Positions 1 to 8,361 of a stretch of 64,000 nt of DNA are shown here, piece by piece; the first letter of the stretch is position 1; each line of letters begins with the position of its first letter. Below the pieces are notes generated by a model, which saw only the letters and a program-made list of their open reading frames with translations, searched no databases and was not told where the DNA came from. A program made the position numbers and the translations under genes. The stretch lies in contig JAGCGO010000020.1 of assembly GCA_017649565.1 (NCBI GenBank), forward strand, positions 1-64,000, written 5' to 3'. The stretch comes from Fibrobacter sp. GTDB taxonomy: Bacteria; Fibrobacterota; Fibrobacteria; Fibrobacterales; Fibrobacteraceae.

Positions 1-186
1 CGAGAGACGAGAGACGAGAGACGAGAGGCGAGAGACGAGAGACGAGAGGCGAGAGACGAGAGGCGAGAGACGAGAGGCGAGAGACGAGAGAGTAGGAAGT
101 AGGAAGTAGGAAGTTGGAAGTTGGAAGTAGGAAGTTGGAAGTTGGATGTGGGAAGTGGTTAGGGATTAGGATCTAGGGGCTAGGGT
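1..186. repeat. Degenerate low-complexity word repeats
   Basis: No gene is seen here. Positions 1-90 are a run of CGAGAGA / GAGGCGAGA units. Positions 91-160 are TAGGAAG / TTGGAAG units. Positions 160-186 read as variations on TTAGGGATTAGGATCTAGGGG. Unit length is not fixed and there are no spacers, so this is neither a CRISPR nor a clean tandem repeat. The same words recur at 2408-2441 and 58430-58896, partly in inverted orientation. Confidence 0.85.
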
Positions 187-200
187 TCACCCCTCATCGC

Positions 201-2387
201 TCACTGCCGGCGCCTCGCAATTACCAATATGGCCAGGGTGTCGACGGCGACGAAACCGATAAGCCACGCGGCCGTGCCGCCCTGGAATCCGTAGCTGTGC
301 AGCCCGACCCCGAGCAAGTTTATCCCGAACCAGCAGAGGAAAGTGACAATGGAGCTGAACGCATTCAAAAGCGCAACCCCGCGCGGAGAGACAAGCCGAC
401 CGGCCCGCAAATGCAACAGCAGCATCGCCCAGAGAATCACGAACAGCGCTCCGCATTCCTTCGGGTCAAAGCCCCAGAAACGCCCCCACGCAAAGTCGGC
501 CCACACGCCGCCGAGCAGCGTCCCGAGAATCGTAAATGCACCACCGAATGCAAGCGTCCCGTACATCAGCGCATACAGGGGCGAGCCCTTCGGCTGCTCA
601 GGCGACGGAAGCGCGGCATTCCCGCGGAAGAGTACCAGGTGCGACACCACCCCCGACAATATCATGCCGGCAAAGCCAAGCGCAATCGTGAACACATGCA
701 GCGTGAGAAACACCGAGGAATTCAGCACTTCGGGAATCGGACGGAACGTGTCGCCGGGTTCCAGTACGAACTTCGCAAAGAACAGCAGTACCGCGGTCAT
801 CAAGGTCACTGGAAGAATCAGGGCATAAGTCCGATTCTTGCAACGGAAAAATGCACCGGACTCAAACGCCATCAGGAGCAGCGCCACCAACAATACAATT
901 TCGTACAAACTAGACATCGGTGGACGGGCGGCCACATAGGTGCGCACAGCAAACAATACCGTGAGCATCACCGCCGTCGCGACACACAGTACATTCGCGG
1001 CAACATCCAGCTTCCTTGACCGGAAAATCACATTCAATGCCGAAAGCAAGCACGCGAGGAATGCAGCGGCAAAGCCCCACAGAGCAAGATTCGCATGGTG
1101 GTACAGAACCTCAAGCGAAAGCAGGAATTTTGAGTCCTCATTGACGACCGAAAATGCTGAGCGGTTCACCACCGACTCGTACAGGCGTACATTCCCGTAC
1201 AGTCGTTTCATCTCGGCAGTCGCTGGATGGTCGTCGTTACGGCTAGCGTAAAAATCCAGCAAGTCACGCGACAGTGCCAGATCCACGTAGCTCACGTATC
1301 GCGAATCCGGCGGCAAGTGCAACGCCTCGGAAACATCCCCGCGGAGCACCTTGAACATGGCGTAGGCATGCGTCTTTTCGGGAGTCAGCACGGCCTGGCG
1401 AACAATTTCTACGGCAGGAATTTTTCCCGTACAAGAGTCGCCTTCCTGGCACTTGTACGTCACGCGACCGCTCAGGTCATCCAGGAAACCCCGCGCAAAG
1501 GAATCAAAAGGACGCATAACGCCATCCACCAAGACAGGCGTATCGGAATGCAGGGCCTCCCAGAGCGGAACCGGAACTGCCGTGGCATGAGCATCCATCG
1601 GCAAGGCGGAAAGCAGCAATGCCAGCAACGGCATGGCCTTTGCGGCAGACACAACCGAGCCAGCACCGGCATCATGCGCCTTGTTTCCGCGCACCTTCAC
1701 AAAATAATGGAGCGCCGCCCCCAGCAGGAACATCACCATGAACACATACGGAACAAAATGGAACGGGTCGTAAAGCACCTTGTACATGGCCACGTTCTTC
1801 CCCGGCGCCATTTCCACATAGCCGCGGTATTGGACAAAGTAAGGCCAGCCACCCTTGAGTTCCTGCTCGTCAATTTCGACAGGGGCAAGGCCGAGGCTAT
1901 CGTCATCACGGAAAAGCCGCAAGTCGCGCGCTCCGGAAAGCGGAGCAGCCTCCGCCTGCAACGGCGAAACAGCGCCAGCAACTTCGGCAGGCACGACCGC
2001 GTAGCCGTTATATTCCTGCTTGAATCCGCTCCCGACGAGACTCCCGAGCAAAAGGACAATCAGGGCGACATGCATCAGCCAAAGTCCGGAATAGCGCCAA
2101 CCACGCGGCATGCGGAAAACAAAACACAGAATCAAGTGCAGCACGCTGAACGCGGCAACCGCCTTGAACGCGGGCAGGGGCACATAGCCCATGGCCCACA
2201 CGAAATAGCTTCCGAAAAAGCGGTCGCTCGCCACAGCAACCGAGGCGCCGAGACTTTCGGCATTCGCCTGCGCCAGCACGCCCCAGAACGTCAGCAGCAA
2301 GAACGCCACCAGCAGAATCGCGGAAATTTTTAGCGAGGCCATCATTTTCATACACGCAATCAACTTTGTTGTTTTCGACTGCGTCAT
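201..2387 (-). CDS. ccsA: Cytochrome c biogenesis protein, ResB/CcsA (CcsBA-like) fusion
   Basis: This is a heme-handling integral membrane protein of system II cytochrome c maturation, moving heme to the outside and helping attach it to apocytochrome. The N-terminal third has a hydrophobic segment after MMASLKIS and further helices like a shortened ResB. The C-terminal third is a CcsA domain with the tryptophan-rich WGRFWGFDPKE motif and candidate heme-ligand histidines in LHVFTIALG, LLHLRAGR and GLHSYGF. At 728 residues it is shorter than many epsilonproteobacterial CcsBA fusions. The frame is open 14 codons further upstream to an ATG at 2429, but that extension is encoded by GAGACGAGAG repeat words, so I prefer the ATG at 2387, which has a weak GAGCGGA ribosome site. 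No cytochrome or thioredoxin partner is visible in the window. The family is clear; the exact start is not. Confidence 0.85.
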   Translation of the reverse strand: MTQSKTTKLIACMKMMASLKISAILLVAFLLLTFWGVLAQANAESLGASVAVASDRFFGSYFVWAMGYVPLPAFKAVAAFSVLHLILCFVFRMPRGWRYSGLWLMHVALIVLLLGSLVGSGFKQEYNGYAVVPAEVAGAVSPLQAEAAPLSGARDLRLFRDDDSLGLAPVEIDEQELKGGWPYFVQYRGYVEMAPGKNVAMYKVLYDPFHFVPYVFMVMFLLGAALHYFVKVRGNKAHDAGAGSVVSAAKAMPLLALLLSALPMDAHATAVPVPLWEALHSDTPVLVDGVMRPFDSFARGFLDDLSGRVTYKCQEGDSCTGKIPAVEIVRQAVLTPEKTHAYAMFKVLRGDVSEALHLPPDSRYVSYVDLALSRDLLDFYASRNDDHPATAEMKRLYGNVRLYESVVNRSAFSVVNEDSKFLLSLEVLYHHANLALWGFAAAFLACLLSALNVIFRSRKLDVAANVLCVATAVMLTVLFAVRTYVAARPPMSSLYEIVLLVALLLMAFESGAFFRCKNRTYALILPVTLMTAVLLFFAKFVLEPGDTFRPIPEVLNSSVFLTLHVFTIALGFAGMILSGVVSHLVLFRGNAALPSPEQPKGSPLYALMYGTLAFGGAFTILGTLLGGVWADFAWGRFWGFDPKECGALFVILWAMLLLHLRAGRLVSPRGVALLNAFSSIVTFLCWFGINLLGVGLHSYGFQGGTAAWLIGFVAVDTLAILVIARRRQ

Positions 2388-2407
2388 CGTTCCGCTCAGG
2401 ACAATTC

Positions 2408-2441
2408 CCTCTCTCGTCTCTCGTCTCATGTCTCTCGTCTA
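2408..2441. repeat. CTCTCGTCT word repeat
   Basis: This tract of CTCTCGTCTCTCGTCTC units is the reverse complement of the words at 1-90. It sits between the phosphatase stop codon and the cytochrome c assembly gene and supplies the first codons of the spurious upstream extension of that gene. Confidence 0.8.
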
Positions 2442-3431
2442 AACAGCCTCCACCCACACGAACTTGCTTTCGTCCAGTTGTTGCTCGCCATCGAAACGGT
2501 AAGCGACAAGCCGCCCGTCCCCGCGATAACCGGCAACGCTATAATCCAGGCAACAGACATTCTCGCGAATCAAGTGCGGAAGCCCCGTCAGCCAGTAATG
2601 CCCGAAGAACACGGGCCGTTCCGCCTCGCCGTAAAATCCGCTGCTACGGATTTCCGGGACTACGTCACATTCGGGCAGTTCCACGCCAGGCTGGAAAACG
2701 ATGTCGCGAAGGGAGGCGTCCTTCGGGTCGACCCACCAGCGGAGCCGAGCGCGCTTGCGCAGCACCCCTTCCCCGTCACGGAACGTAATCCCGTTCGGCA
2801 AATCCATCTCCGGGCCCTTCAAGAAAATGTTCACCGGGTGGAACAGGGAATCGTCGTATTCGTTGTACTGGTCGTTTACACGCGCGATGAGCTCGTCGAA
2901 ATTGCCGTCGGCAAAGGAGCGGATCCCAAGCGAGTCCAGTTCTTTGGCGCATTGCAAATCAAAGCAGGCGTGCTGTGCCCGGAACGTTTCTGCTTCAACA
3001 AAGAACGGCAGCGTTTTCAAGAAGTCAAGCATCTCCAGAAATTCCTGCTTGCGGCCCTTGTAACTTTCGACCGTCCGCATATGAATGGCCACCTTGTTGA
3101 AGGAATGCTCGCGCAAGTACCCGCCGGGGATGCTCTTGATGACATGCGCACCGCCTTGACCGTTCAGCTGCCAGAAACTCAGCGCATTGAATTCGTGATT
3201 CCCCATCAGGGCAACGGCACTCCCGGCATCGCGCATCGCACGCACCAGGTTGATTGCCTCGCGCACCTCGGGTCCGCGGTCGATATAGTCGCCAAGGAAA
3301 ACGACGGAACGACCACCGCCGGGATAGCGGTAGGCGCCGGACGTTTCCACGTAGCCGAGCTTTGCAAGCAGCGCACGGAGTTCGGTGCAATGCCCGTGGA
3401 TATCGCCGATGAAGTCGATGGAGGAATTCAT
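2439..3431 (-). CDS. Calcineurin-like metallophosphatase (PPP/ApaH type)
   Basis: This 330-residue protein has the three metal-binding blocks of the PPP-type metallophosphoesterases near its N-terminus: GDIHGH (residues 9-14), GDYIDRG (47-53) and GNHE (77-80). A later histidine lies in FFGHYWLTG. The family hydrolyses phosphoproteins, or diadenosine polyphosphates in ApaH/PrpE relatives; the substrate cannot be read from sequence. No signal peptide is seen, so it is probably cytoplasmic. It is divergent from cvfB. The ATG has no Shine-Dalgarno sequence but lies 4 nt after TATCTTTA (3443-3436), which suggests a leaderless transcript. A second, unrelated-looking phosphatase of the same superfamily is at 42393-43214. 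Confidence 0.82.
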   Translation of the reverse strand: MNSSIDFIGDIHGHCTELRALLAKLGYVETSGAYRYPGGGRSVVFLGDYIDRGPEVREAINLVRAMRDAGSAVALMGNHEFNALSFWQLNGQGGAHVIKSIPGGYLREHSFNKVAIHMRTVESYKGRKQEFLEMLDFLKTLPFFVEAETFRAQHACFDLQCAKELDSLGIRSFADGNFDELIARVNDQYNEYDDSLFHPVNIFLKGPEMDLPNGITFRDGEGVLRKRARLRWWVDPKDASLRDIVFQPGVELPECDVVPEIRSSGFYGEAERPVFFGHYWLTGLPHLIRENVCCLDYSVAGYRGDGRLVAYRFDGEQQLDESKFVWVEAV

Positions 3432-3435
3432 GACT

Positions 3436-3443
3436 TAAAGATA
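3436..3443 (-). promoter_or_regulatory. TAnnTTTG-like promoter box, 4 nt before ATG
   Basis: TATCTTTA on the minus strand ends 4 nt before the ATG at 3431. There is no ribosome-binding site between them. This is one of the best examples of the leaderless-promoter pattern in this window. Confidence 0.55.
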
Positions 3444-3486
3444 TATATTTCTATATTTTTGATACACCTGAACGGAACGGCTTATC

Positions 3487-4320
3487 ATGGAAATCGGAAG
3501 ATACAATCGCGCACGCGTCGAAAGCATTACGCCCCAAGGCTACTACCTGGAACTCGAAACCGGCGGAAGGGTTCTGCTCCCCGGAAACAAGAACAGCTTC
3601 CAGCTCGAGGAAGGCGAGATCCTCGACGTGTTCGTTTATATGGACTCCGAGGACCGCCCCATCGCCACCCTCGACAAGCCTTATGCACAGGCGGGCGAAT
3701 TCGCCGTCCTCACCGTCAAGGAAGTCAACCGCGTCGGCGCATTCCTGGACTGGGGCCTGAACAAGGACCTGTTCCTGCCTTACAAGCAACAGCTGGGCGA
3801 CCTGCAGCGTGGCGACAAGTGCGTCGTCTTCATTCTGGAAGACGAAAAGAGCGGGCGACTCGTGGCAACCGAAAAGATCAAGAGTTTCCTCGACCTGGAC
3901 ACGAGCGAACTGCATATCGGGCAGAGAGTACAGCTCGCGGCCTACGAAGTGACCCAGGATTACGTTGACTTCCTGGTGGACTACCGTTACACGGGCAGGC
4001 TCATGCTTAGCCGCGGAATGCAGCGCATCTACATCGGCGACACGATGCCCGGATTCATCCAGCGCTTCACCAGCGACGGGAAGATTACGCTCAACCTCAC
4101 CCCCGTGGGTTACAAGGGCCTCATGAACAGCGAGAGCCCGGACGCCATCATGCAGAAACTGGCCGAAGCCGGTGGATTCCTCCCCTACGGCGACCACACC
4201 GACCCGGACACCATCCGCGAGGTGTTCGGCATGTCGAAAAAGACTTTCAAGAAAATTATCGGGACGCTTTTCCGCGAAGGGAAAATCGACCTGGGCGACG
4301 ACGGCTTCCGCGCCGTCTAA
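3487..4320 (+). CDS. cvfB: S1 RNA-binding domain protein, CvfB family
   Basis: This protein matches the CvfB/YitL family in length (277 residues) and layout: S1-like beta-barrel repeats in roughly residues 1-65, 70-130 and 145-215, followed by a C-terminal winged-helix part ending in KKTFKKIIGTLFREGKIDL. Family members bind RNA and influence expression of virulence or stress genes; a specific target cannot be inferred. The typical phrase RVGAFLDWGLNKDLFLP is present in the second S1 repeat. A TATTTTTG box lies at 3454-3461, 25 nt before the ATG. The gene converges on the OmpA-like gene with 31 bp between stop codons. Confidence 0.85.
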   Translation: MEIGRYNRARVESITPQGYYLELETGGRVLLPGNKNSFQLEEGEILDVFVYMDSEDRPIATLDKPYAQAGEFAVLTVKEVNRVGAFLDWGLNKDLFLPYKQQLGDLQRGDKCVVFILEDEKSGRLVATEKIKSFLDLDTSELHIGQRVQLAAYEVTQDYVDFLVDYRYTGRLMLSRGMQRIYIGDTMPGFIQRFTSDGKITLNLTPVGYKGLMNSESPDAIMQKLAEAGGFLPYGDHTDPDTIREVFGMSKKTFKKIIGTLFREGKIDLGDDGFRAV

Positions 4321-4351
4321 GGCACTCTAAGGCGAGCCAGTCTCGCTTAAC

Positions 4352-5053
4352 TTATTCCTCGTGGGCGTTGACTTCGTCCGGGTTCAGGACTCGGATTTCA
4401 ATTCGCCTGTTGGCCATGCGGCCAGCTTCGGTGGAGTTGTCCGCCTTGGGACGCGAGTAGCCGTAGCCCGTTGCCGTCACGAGATCCTCGGGGATTCCCT
4501 TGCTAATCATGTAGAGACGCACGCTATAGGCACGTTCCGCCGAGAGCACCTGGTTGAAGTCCTCGCCGCCTTCACTGCTAGTATGTCCCTCGACCTCGAT
4601 TCGAGCCTTGGGATTGCGCTTGAGCCCGGCGATTGCGGCATCGAGCGTCTTGAGCGAACTCGGGACCAGTTCGGCACTGCCCGCCTTGAATGTCACCCCG
4701 GTCAACTCCGCACGCGTATCGTCAAACACGACGGTGATGCCACCTGTACTCGCAGTCAGCGAGACATACGGAGTCTCGCCGCATTCGAACGGGCCGGTCA
4801 GGCTTTCACAAAAAATGGTGTACTTGTCCTCGCGGGGAATCATGAAACTCGCTTCGCCCTCGGCATCCGTTGTCACGGAAATCTTGTTCTTCGGCTGGGC
4901 CTGGCCAACAAAGATCAACTTCTTGCGGGCATGGGGCGAATCGTTGTCATCGACATAGGATACATTCAGGACAGCATGTGTCTTGTTCGGTGCAAGGGCG
5001 TACGACAAATTGAACGCAATCGACACGGCGATAACGAACTTGGGAAAAAACAT
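4352..5053 (-). CDS. OmpA-family peptidoglycan-associated outer membrane protein
   Basis: This secreted 233-residue protein starts with a signal peptide (MFFPKFVIAVSIAFNLSYA). The first half is a carboxypeptidase-regulatory-like beta domain with TTDAEGEASFMIP. The C-terminal OmpA domain (about residues 115-225) carries EVEGHTSSEGG and GYGYSRPKADN, and ends MANRRIEIRV, the region that binds peptidoglycan. The ATG at 5053 is chosen over one 20 codons upstream because ACGGAGC lies 6 nt before it and the hydrophobic leader follows directly. A TATTTTTG promoter box lies at 5110-5103. It probably anchors the outer envelope to the cell wall. No transmembrane barrel was identified. Confidence 0.85.
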   Translation of the reverse strand: MFFPKFVIAVSIAFNLSYALAPNKTHAVLNVSYVDDNDSPHARKKLIFVGQAQPKNKISVTTDAEGEASFMIPREDKYTIFCESLTGPFECGETPYVSLTASTGGITVVFDDTRAELTGVTFKAGSAELVPSSLKTLDAAIAGLKRNPKARIEVEGHTSSEGGEDFNQVLSAERAYSVRLYMISKGIPEDLVTATGYGYSRPKADNSTEAGRMANRRIEIRVLNPDEVNAHEE

Positions 5054-5197
5054 TTTTGCTCCGTTTGTAATGGAACCTCCCCAAATGGAGGATTTCTGGG
5101 CACAAAAATACATTTAGTACTGCGAAAATGGACAAAATGTATTTGCAAAATAAGATGTTTTTTTTAAATTTACGGCACCTTCAAAAAAGGAGATTCC

Positions 5198-6277
5198 ATG
5201 AAGTACGCCAGAATCGCAAGCATGCTCCTGGTTATGGGCATGGTCAGCGCAGCAACTGCCGCCGACGACAATTTCAGCCTCAAAGGAAACGTCCAGACGC
5301 AGGTCACCAAATCCATCGCCGACGACGAAAACAACTTCAGCAGCGGCTGGATCCGCGCCAACGTGGGCGGCCAGTACAAGAGCGAAAGCCTCGACGGACT
5401 TATCATGCTCCGCATCTTCGCCCCGGAATTCGGCAACAAGAACGTAACGGACATAACTACCGACAAAGATGGCAGCACCAAGGTGATCAAGTCCTCACAG
5501 GACAAGATTCTCGCCGACCTCTACTGGGCCAACTACAAGTGGAATCTCGGAGAAAAGGACAAGCTGAACCTGAAGATCGGTCGCTGGAAGACCGACTGGT
5601 CGCAGTCCACCCACTTCGGTACATACCTGGACAAGGACCTCACCGTACGTGGTCTCTGGATGCGCGACTACAGCCACAATGCCATTGAGCTTGGCTGGAT
5701 CCACGGTCTCAGCAACCTGAACGCCATGGTTGCCACAAAGGACGGCAAGGCCAACAGGGGATACGTCCGCGTCGAAGAAGACATGAAGTTCACCTTCCCG
5801 CTCGAAGTCAAGGTCGGCTACCGCGCAAACCTCATAGACCCGATACAGTACACGGCCTTCACCACACACAGAGTCGCCACCTACGCAAGCTATAACATCA
5901 TTCCCGCCTTCCGCATCTACGGCGAATACGCCTGCATCTATACGCAAGACGATGACATCAAGCAGGATGCATCGAACTACCTCGAAACCGAGTCTTCCTA
6001 CTACAAGCCGGGCATCTATTTCCAGCCGTTCTATCTAGGTATGGATTTCGCCCCGCAGAGTGGCATCCTGAACACGCTCATGAGCAACCTCATGGTGGAA
6101 TGGGAATACATCAACAAGCGCAGCAACCTTTACCGCTATGGCAGCTACGACGAATGGGCATGGACTGTCGCCTACGTGAAGAAGATTGCCTCTTCCAAGC
6201 TCCAGTTCAGCGTCTACAGCGAAAGGGAACTGAGCGATGTCGGCCTGGCATTCCGCCTCACGACGACGTTCAAGTAA
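5198..6277 (+). CDS. Putative outer-membrane porin-like beta-barrel protein
   Basis: This is a 359-residue secreted protein with a signal peptide (MKYARIASMLLVMGMVSAATAA) and long alternating polar/aromatic segments typical of transmembrane beta strands, such as LNLKIGRWKTDWSQS and IRIYGEYACIY-like stretches. It ends AFRLTTTFK. No named family was recognised. A strong ribosome site (AAGGAG) lies 6 nt before the ATG, and TAAATTTA lies about 27 nt upstream. It stands alone, followed by a strong terminator. An outer-membrane channel or structural protein is the best guess; the substrate is unknown. Confidence 0.6.
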   Translation: MKYARIASMLLVMGMVSAATAADDNFSLKGNVQTQVTKSIADDENNFSSGWIRANVGGQYKSESLDGLIMLRIFAPEFGNKNVTDITTDKDGSTKVIKSSQDKILADLYWANYKWNLGEKDKLNLKIGRWKTDWSQSTHFGTYLDKDLTVRGLWMRDYSHNAIELGWIHGLSNLNAMVATKDGKANRGYVRVEEDMKFTFPLEVKVGYRANLIDPIQYTAFTTHRVATYASYNIIPAFRIYGEYACIYTQDDDIKQDASNYLETESSYYKPGIYFQPFYLGMDFAPQSGILNTLMSNLMVEWEYINKRSNLYRYGSYDEWAWTVAYVKKIASSKLQFSVYSERELSDVGLAFRLTTTFK

Positions 6278-6315
6278 TCTAGACAGCCGATTTAAACAAG
6301 AATTTCCATAACGCA

Positions 6316-6345
6316 ACAGCCCTGTCCAGAAGACAGGGCTGTTTG
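6316..6345 (+). terminator. Rho-independent terminator after porin-like gene
   Basis: An 11-bp perfect stem, ACAGCCCTGTC (6316-6326) with GACAGGGCTGT (6332-6342), has a 5-nt loop. The T-run after it is short. Confidence 0.75.
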
Positions 6346-6366
6346 CAATAAAAACCTGAGACTACG

Positions 6367-7368
6367 TCATTTCAAGTCGGCGACGCAGCGTACGTAGAGG
6401 CCTTTATGCACGCTCTCGTCGGTACGGTTGATGCTGCGCGCCTGGCGACGGAATTCCCAGCCGCGGCCGGTGTCCTTCTCCACCGAGGTACTTGACCAGT
6501 AGTGCCCCGTGTAAGTCTCGTCGCAGTATTCGTCCCAGTCGCGACACCCGCCACGTCCCAGGTTGTCCCAGTCGAGCTTGGACTGGTCTCTCTGATAGTC
6601 TCGCCACTCTCCGTCGTTCGGGAGATGCCAGCCCGTCGGGCAGGCTTTCAGCGCCTCGTTGTAGGTGTAGAAACGTCCGTGACGCTTGCAGAAGACGGAA
6701 TCCTCCAGGAAACACTGCTTCGCACTCGTGAGGTTGTACCTGAGATTCTGCTTCATCCAGAGCTTGGTGCTGTCGCGGAGTTCCACGCGGTATTTTTTCC
6801 CGTCACGCGGATCCGTGAACACCATCTTCTCGCGGGACACGTTCATCTCTTCGAGAGGGTCGTAGTCGCCGACGCAGCGCACGGGCAAAGCCATGCTGTC
6901 GGTGACGGCAATCTCGCTGAACATTCCGCGGTTGAGGTCGAGCATGATGCCCCTCTTCGATTCGCCGGCCACGGCAAAGTAGCCCACTTCCGGGCCGACC
7001 TGCTTGCTATCGCCGGCACCGATTTCGTAAAATCCCGACGGTGCACCGACGAACGTCCGCATATTCTGCTTCTTGCGAGCGCCAATAAACTGATCCTTGA
7101 TCAGCACTTCCCAGTCTTGCCACGACGGGACGCGCGTATTTTCGGGACAAGCCTTGTCCCATGCCTTCGGAGCGTAGAACGCCCTGTTCCTTACAACGAG
7201 CGAAGCCCCTTCTTTGTATGAAAGATTTCCTGTAAACCAGTTAAGCGGTCCTGTACGGACTACTCTATAAACACGATTGTCCCGCGAATCGCTATAATCG
7301 TTCGCGGCAAACGATACTCCCGCCACCACAGATAAGGCCACAACCAAACGGCCTAAATAACCTAACAT
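6367..7368 (-). CDS. FISUMP-domain (TIGR02145-type) secreted protein
   Basis: This 333-residue exported protein has a signal peptide (MLGYLGRLVVALSVVAGVSFA). Its C-terminal half, about residues 170-333, matches the Fibrobacter succinogenes major paralogous domain: DPRDGKKYRVELRDSTKLWM, LRYN, FYTYNEALKACPTGWHLP, HYWSSTS and a final YVRCV. This domain is related to the formylglycine-enzyme/lectin-like fold, is hugely expanded in Fibrobacter, and its function is not established. The N-terminal half contains a degenerate second copy (ENTRVPSWQDWEVL, IMLDLNRGMFSE, LPVRCVGDY), so it may be a two-domain protein. It is preceded by a 5' hairpin and a TATATTCA box. Confidence 0.85.
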   Translation of the reverse strand: MLGYLGRLVVALSVVAGVSFAANDYSDSRDNRVYRVVRTGPLNWFTGNLSYKEGASLVVRNRAFYAPKAWDKACPENTRVPSWQDWEVLIKDQFIGARKKQNMRTFVGAPSGFYEIGAGDSKQVGPEVGYFAVAGESKRGIMLDLNRGMFSEIAVTDSMALPVRCVGDYDPLEEMNVSREKMVFTDPRDGKKYRVELRDSTKLWMKQNLRYNLTSAKQCFLEDSVFCKRHGRFYTYNEALKACPTGWHLPNDGEWRDYQRDQSKLDWDNLGRGGCRDWDEYCDETYTGHYWSSTSVEKDTGRGWEFRRQARSINRTDESVHKGLYVRCVADLK

Positions 7369-7399
7369 TTTTCACCTCTACAAAACAGGTACAAACTAT

Positions 7400-7446
7400 G
7401 GTCTCTCTAAAAGAGCACTTTCAGGGGAGACCCTATCCTGAATATA
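7400..7446 (-). promoter_or_regulatory. Promoter box and 5' hairpin of the FISUMP gene
   Basis: On the minus strand, TATATTCA (7446-7439) is followed within 7 nt by a hairpin: GGTCTC/GAGACC outer stem at 7432-7400 with an inner CTGAAAG/CTTTTAG stem. The hairpin would form the first 33 nt of the mRNA leader. The T-run needed for a terminator is absent, so a leader or stability element is more likely. Confidence 0.45.
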
Positions 7447-7514
7447 CCGGATTTGCAGAGGAAAACACGTAAAAAAATTTTTAGGGTAAACAATCTCACA
7501 CCCGCAAATTTTGC

Positions 7515-8309
7515 CTAGAACGAAAAAACGGCACCAAAGTTCCCGGGTCCGACCCAAAGCGAGACATTCTTCGCAGATTCCCGATGGGATTCCAGGACCA
7601 GAAGGCTCACTCCCGTGCCCACCAGGGCACCAACGACCACATCCGACGGGTAGTGCTTGCCGGCGGCAATCCGGAGCGCTCCGACAAATCCGGCAAGCGA
7701 AAGTGAGCTAGCCCACACCACACTCCTGTACGGGGACGACGGATACATTTCCGAGAAATACGATGCCGTGAACACGGCTGCCGTAAAAGCGGCAGAACTG
7801 TGACCGCTGAAAAAGCTGCCGTAGGCCTCGCCCTCGGCCTTTTCCGCCGCCGCCCTGCCCTCCCCTTCCTCGGCATACATGTAGGGGCGCGGCCAAATTT
7901 TCAGGGAGCGTGTAGCAAGGTTCAGCCCGCTCTGGATGGCAAGAGCCTGCGCATACATGAGCGTGTGTCCCCAAAAAACGGAGGCGGTCCCGCCGCTATA
8001 CCAGGAATACCCGGCAAGCGCAAGAGGTGCTACGGCAATAGGTGCCGCCCAGTCGCTCCACTTGTCCGGCCACTCCTCATAACGTCCGGCGACAGGCCTG
8101 TCCCAAGGCAGCAGTTCCGACCGGGGCTTCACGTCGCTGTCGGTTTCCATGTTGGCATAACGCACGCTGCCGAAAACGGAAACCGCAGTAGCGCCGACAG
8201 TCAGCGGGATGTCGTAGAACGACAGCGTATACTCCGCCAACACGGGAGAAAGGCATCCCGAGCAAAGAAACCATAAAAAAAACACCGCTTTCGGCAAAAA
8301 GGCCTTCAT
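7515..8309 (-). CDS. PAP2-family phosphatase
   Basis: This protein of about 264 residues has a signal peptide or first membrane segment (MKAFLPKAVFFLWFLC) and the phosphatidic-acid-phosphatase type 2 triad: KIWPRPYMY, then FFSGHSSAAFTAAV, then LRIAAGKHYPSDVVVGALVG, where the two histidines are the expected catalytic residues. PAP2 enzymes dephosphorylate lipid phosphates such as undecaprenyl pyrophosphate or phosphatidic acid in the membrane or periplasm. The frame is open 66 codons further upstream, but that part would run into the opposite-strand gene at 8362, so the ATG at 8309 is preferred. Which lipid is used cannot be told. Confidence 0.82.
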   Translation of the reverse strand: MKAFLPKAVFFLWFLCSGCLSPVLAEYTLSFYDIPLTVGATAVSVFGSVRYANMETDSDVKPRSELLPWDRPVAGRYEEWPDKWSDWAAPIAVAPLALAGYSWYSGGTASVFWGHTLMYAQALAIQSGLNLATRSLKIWPRPYMYAEEGEGRAAAEKAEGEAYGSFFSGHSSAAFTAAVFTASYFSEMYPSSPYRSVVWASSLSLAGFVGALRIAAGKHYPSDVVVGALVGTGVSLLVLESHRESAKNVSLWVGPGNFGAVFSF

Positions 8310-8361
8310 TGGCCTACAAACTAAAAAATTATATTCAACTTGTAGATAATCAGGAGCTTCC

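Noticed and set aside
1-90. Possible CRISPR or telomere-like array
   Set aside because: Units are 7-10 nt and contiguous, without spacers or cas genes. It is a simple word repeat.
4321-4351. Terminator between cvfB and the OmpA-like gene
   Set aside because: GCGAG/CTCGC gives only a 5-bp stem without a T-run, too weak to call.
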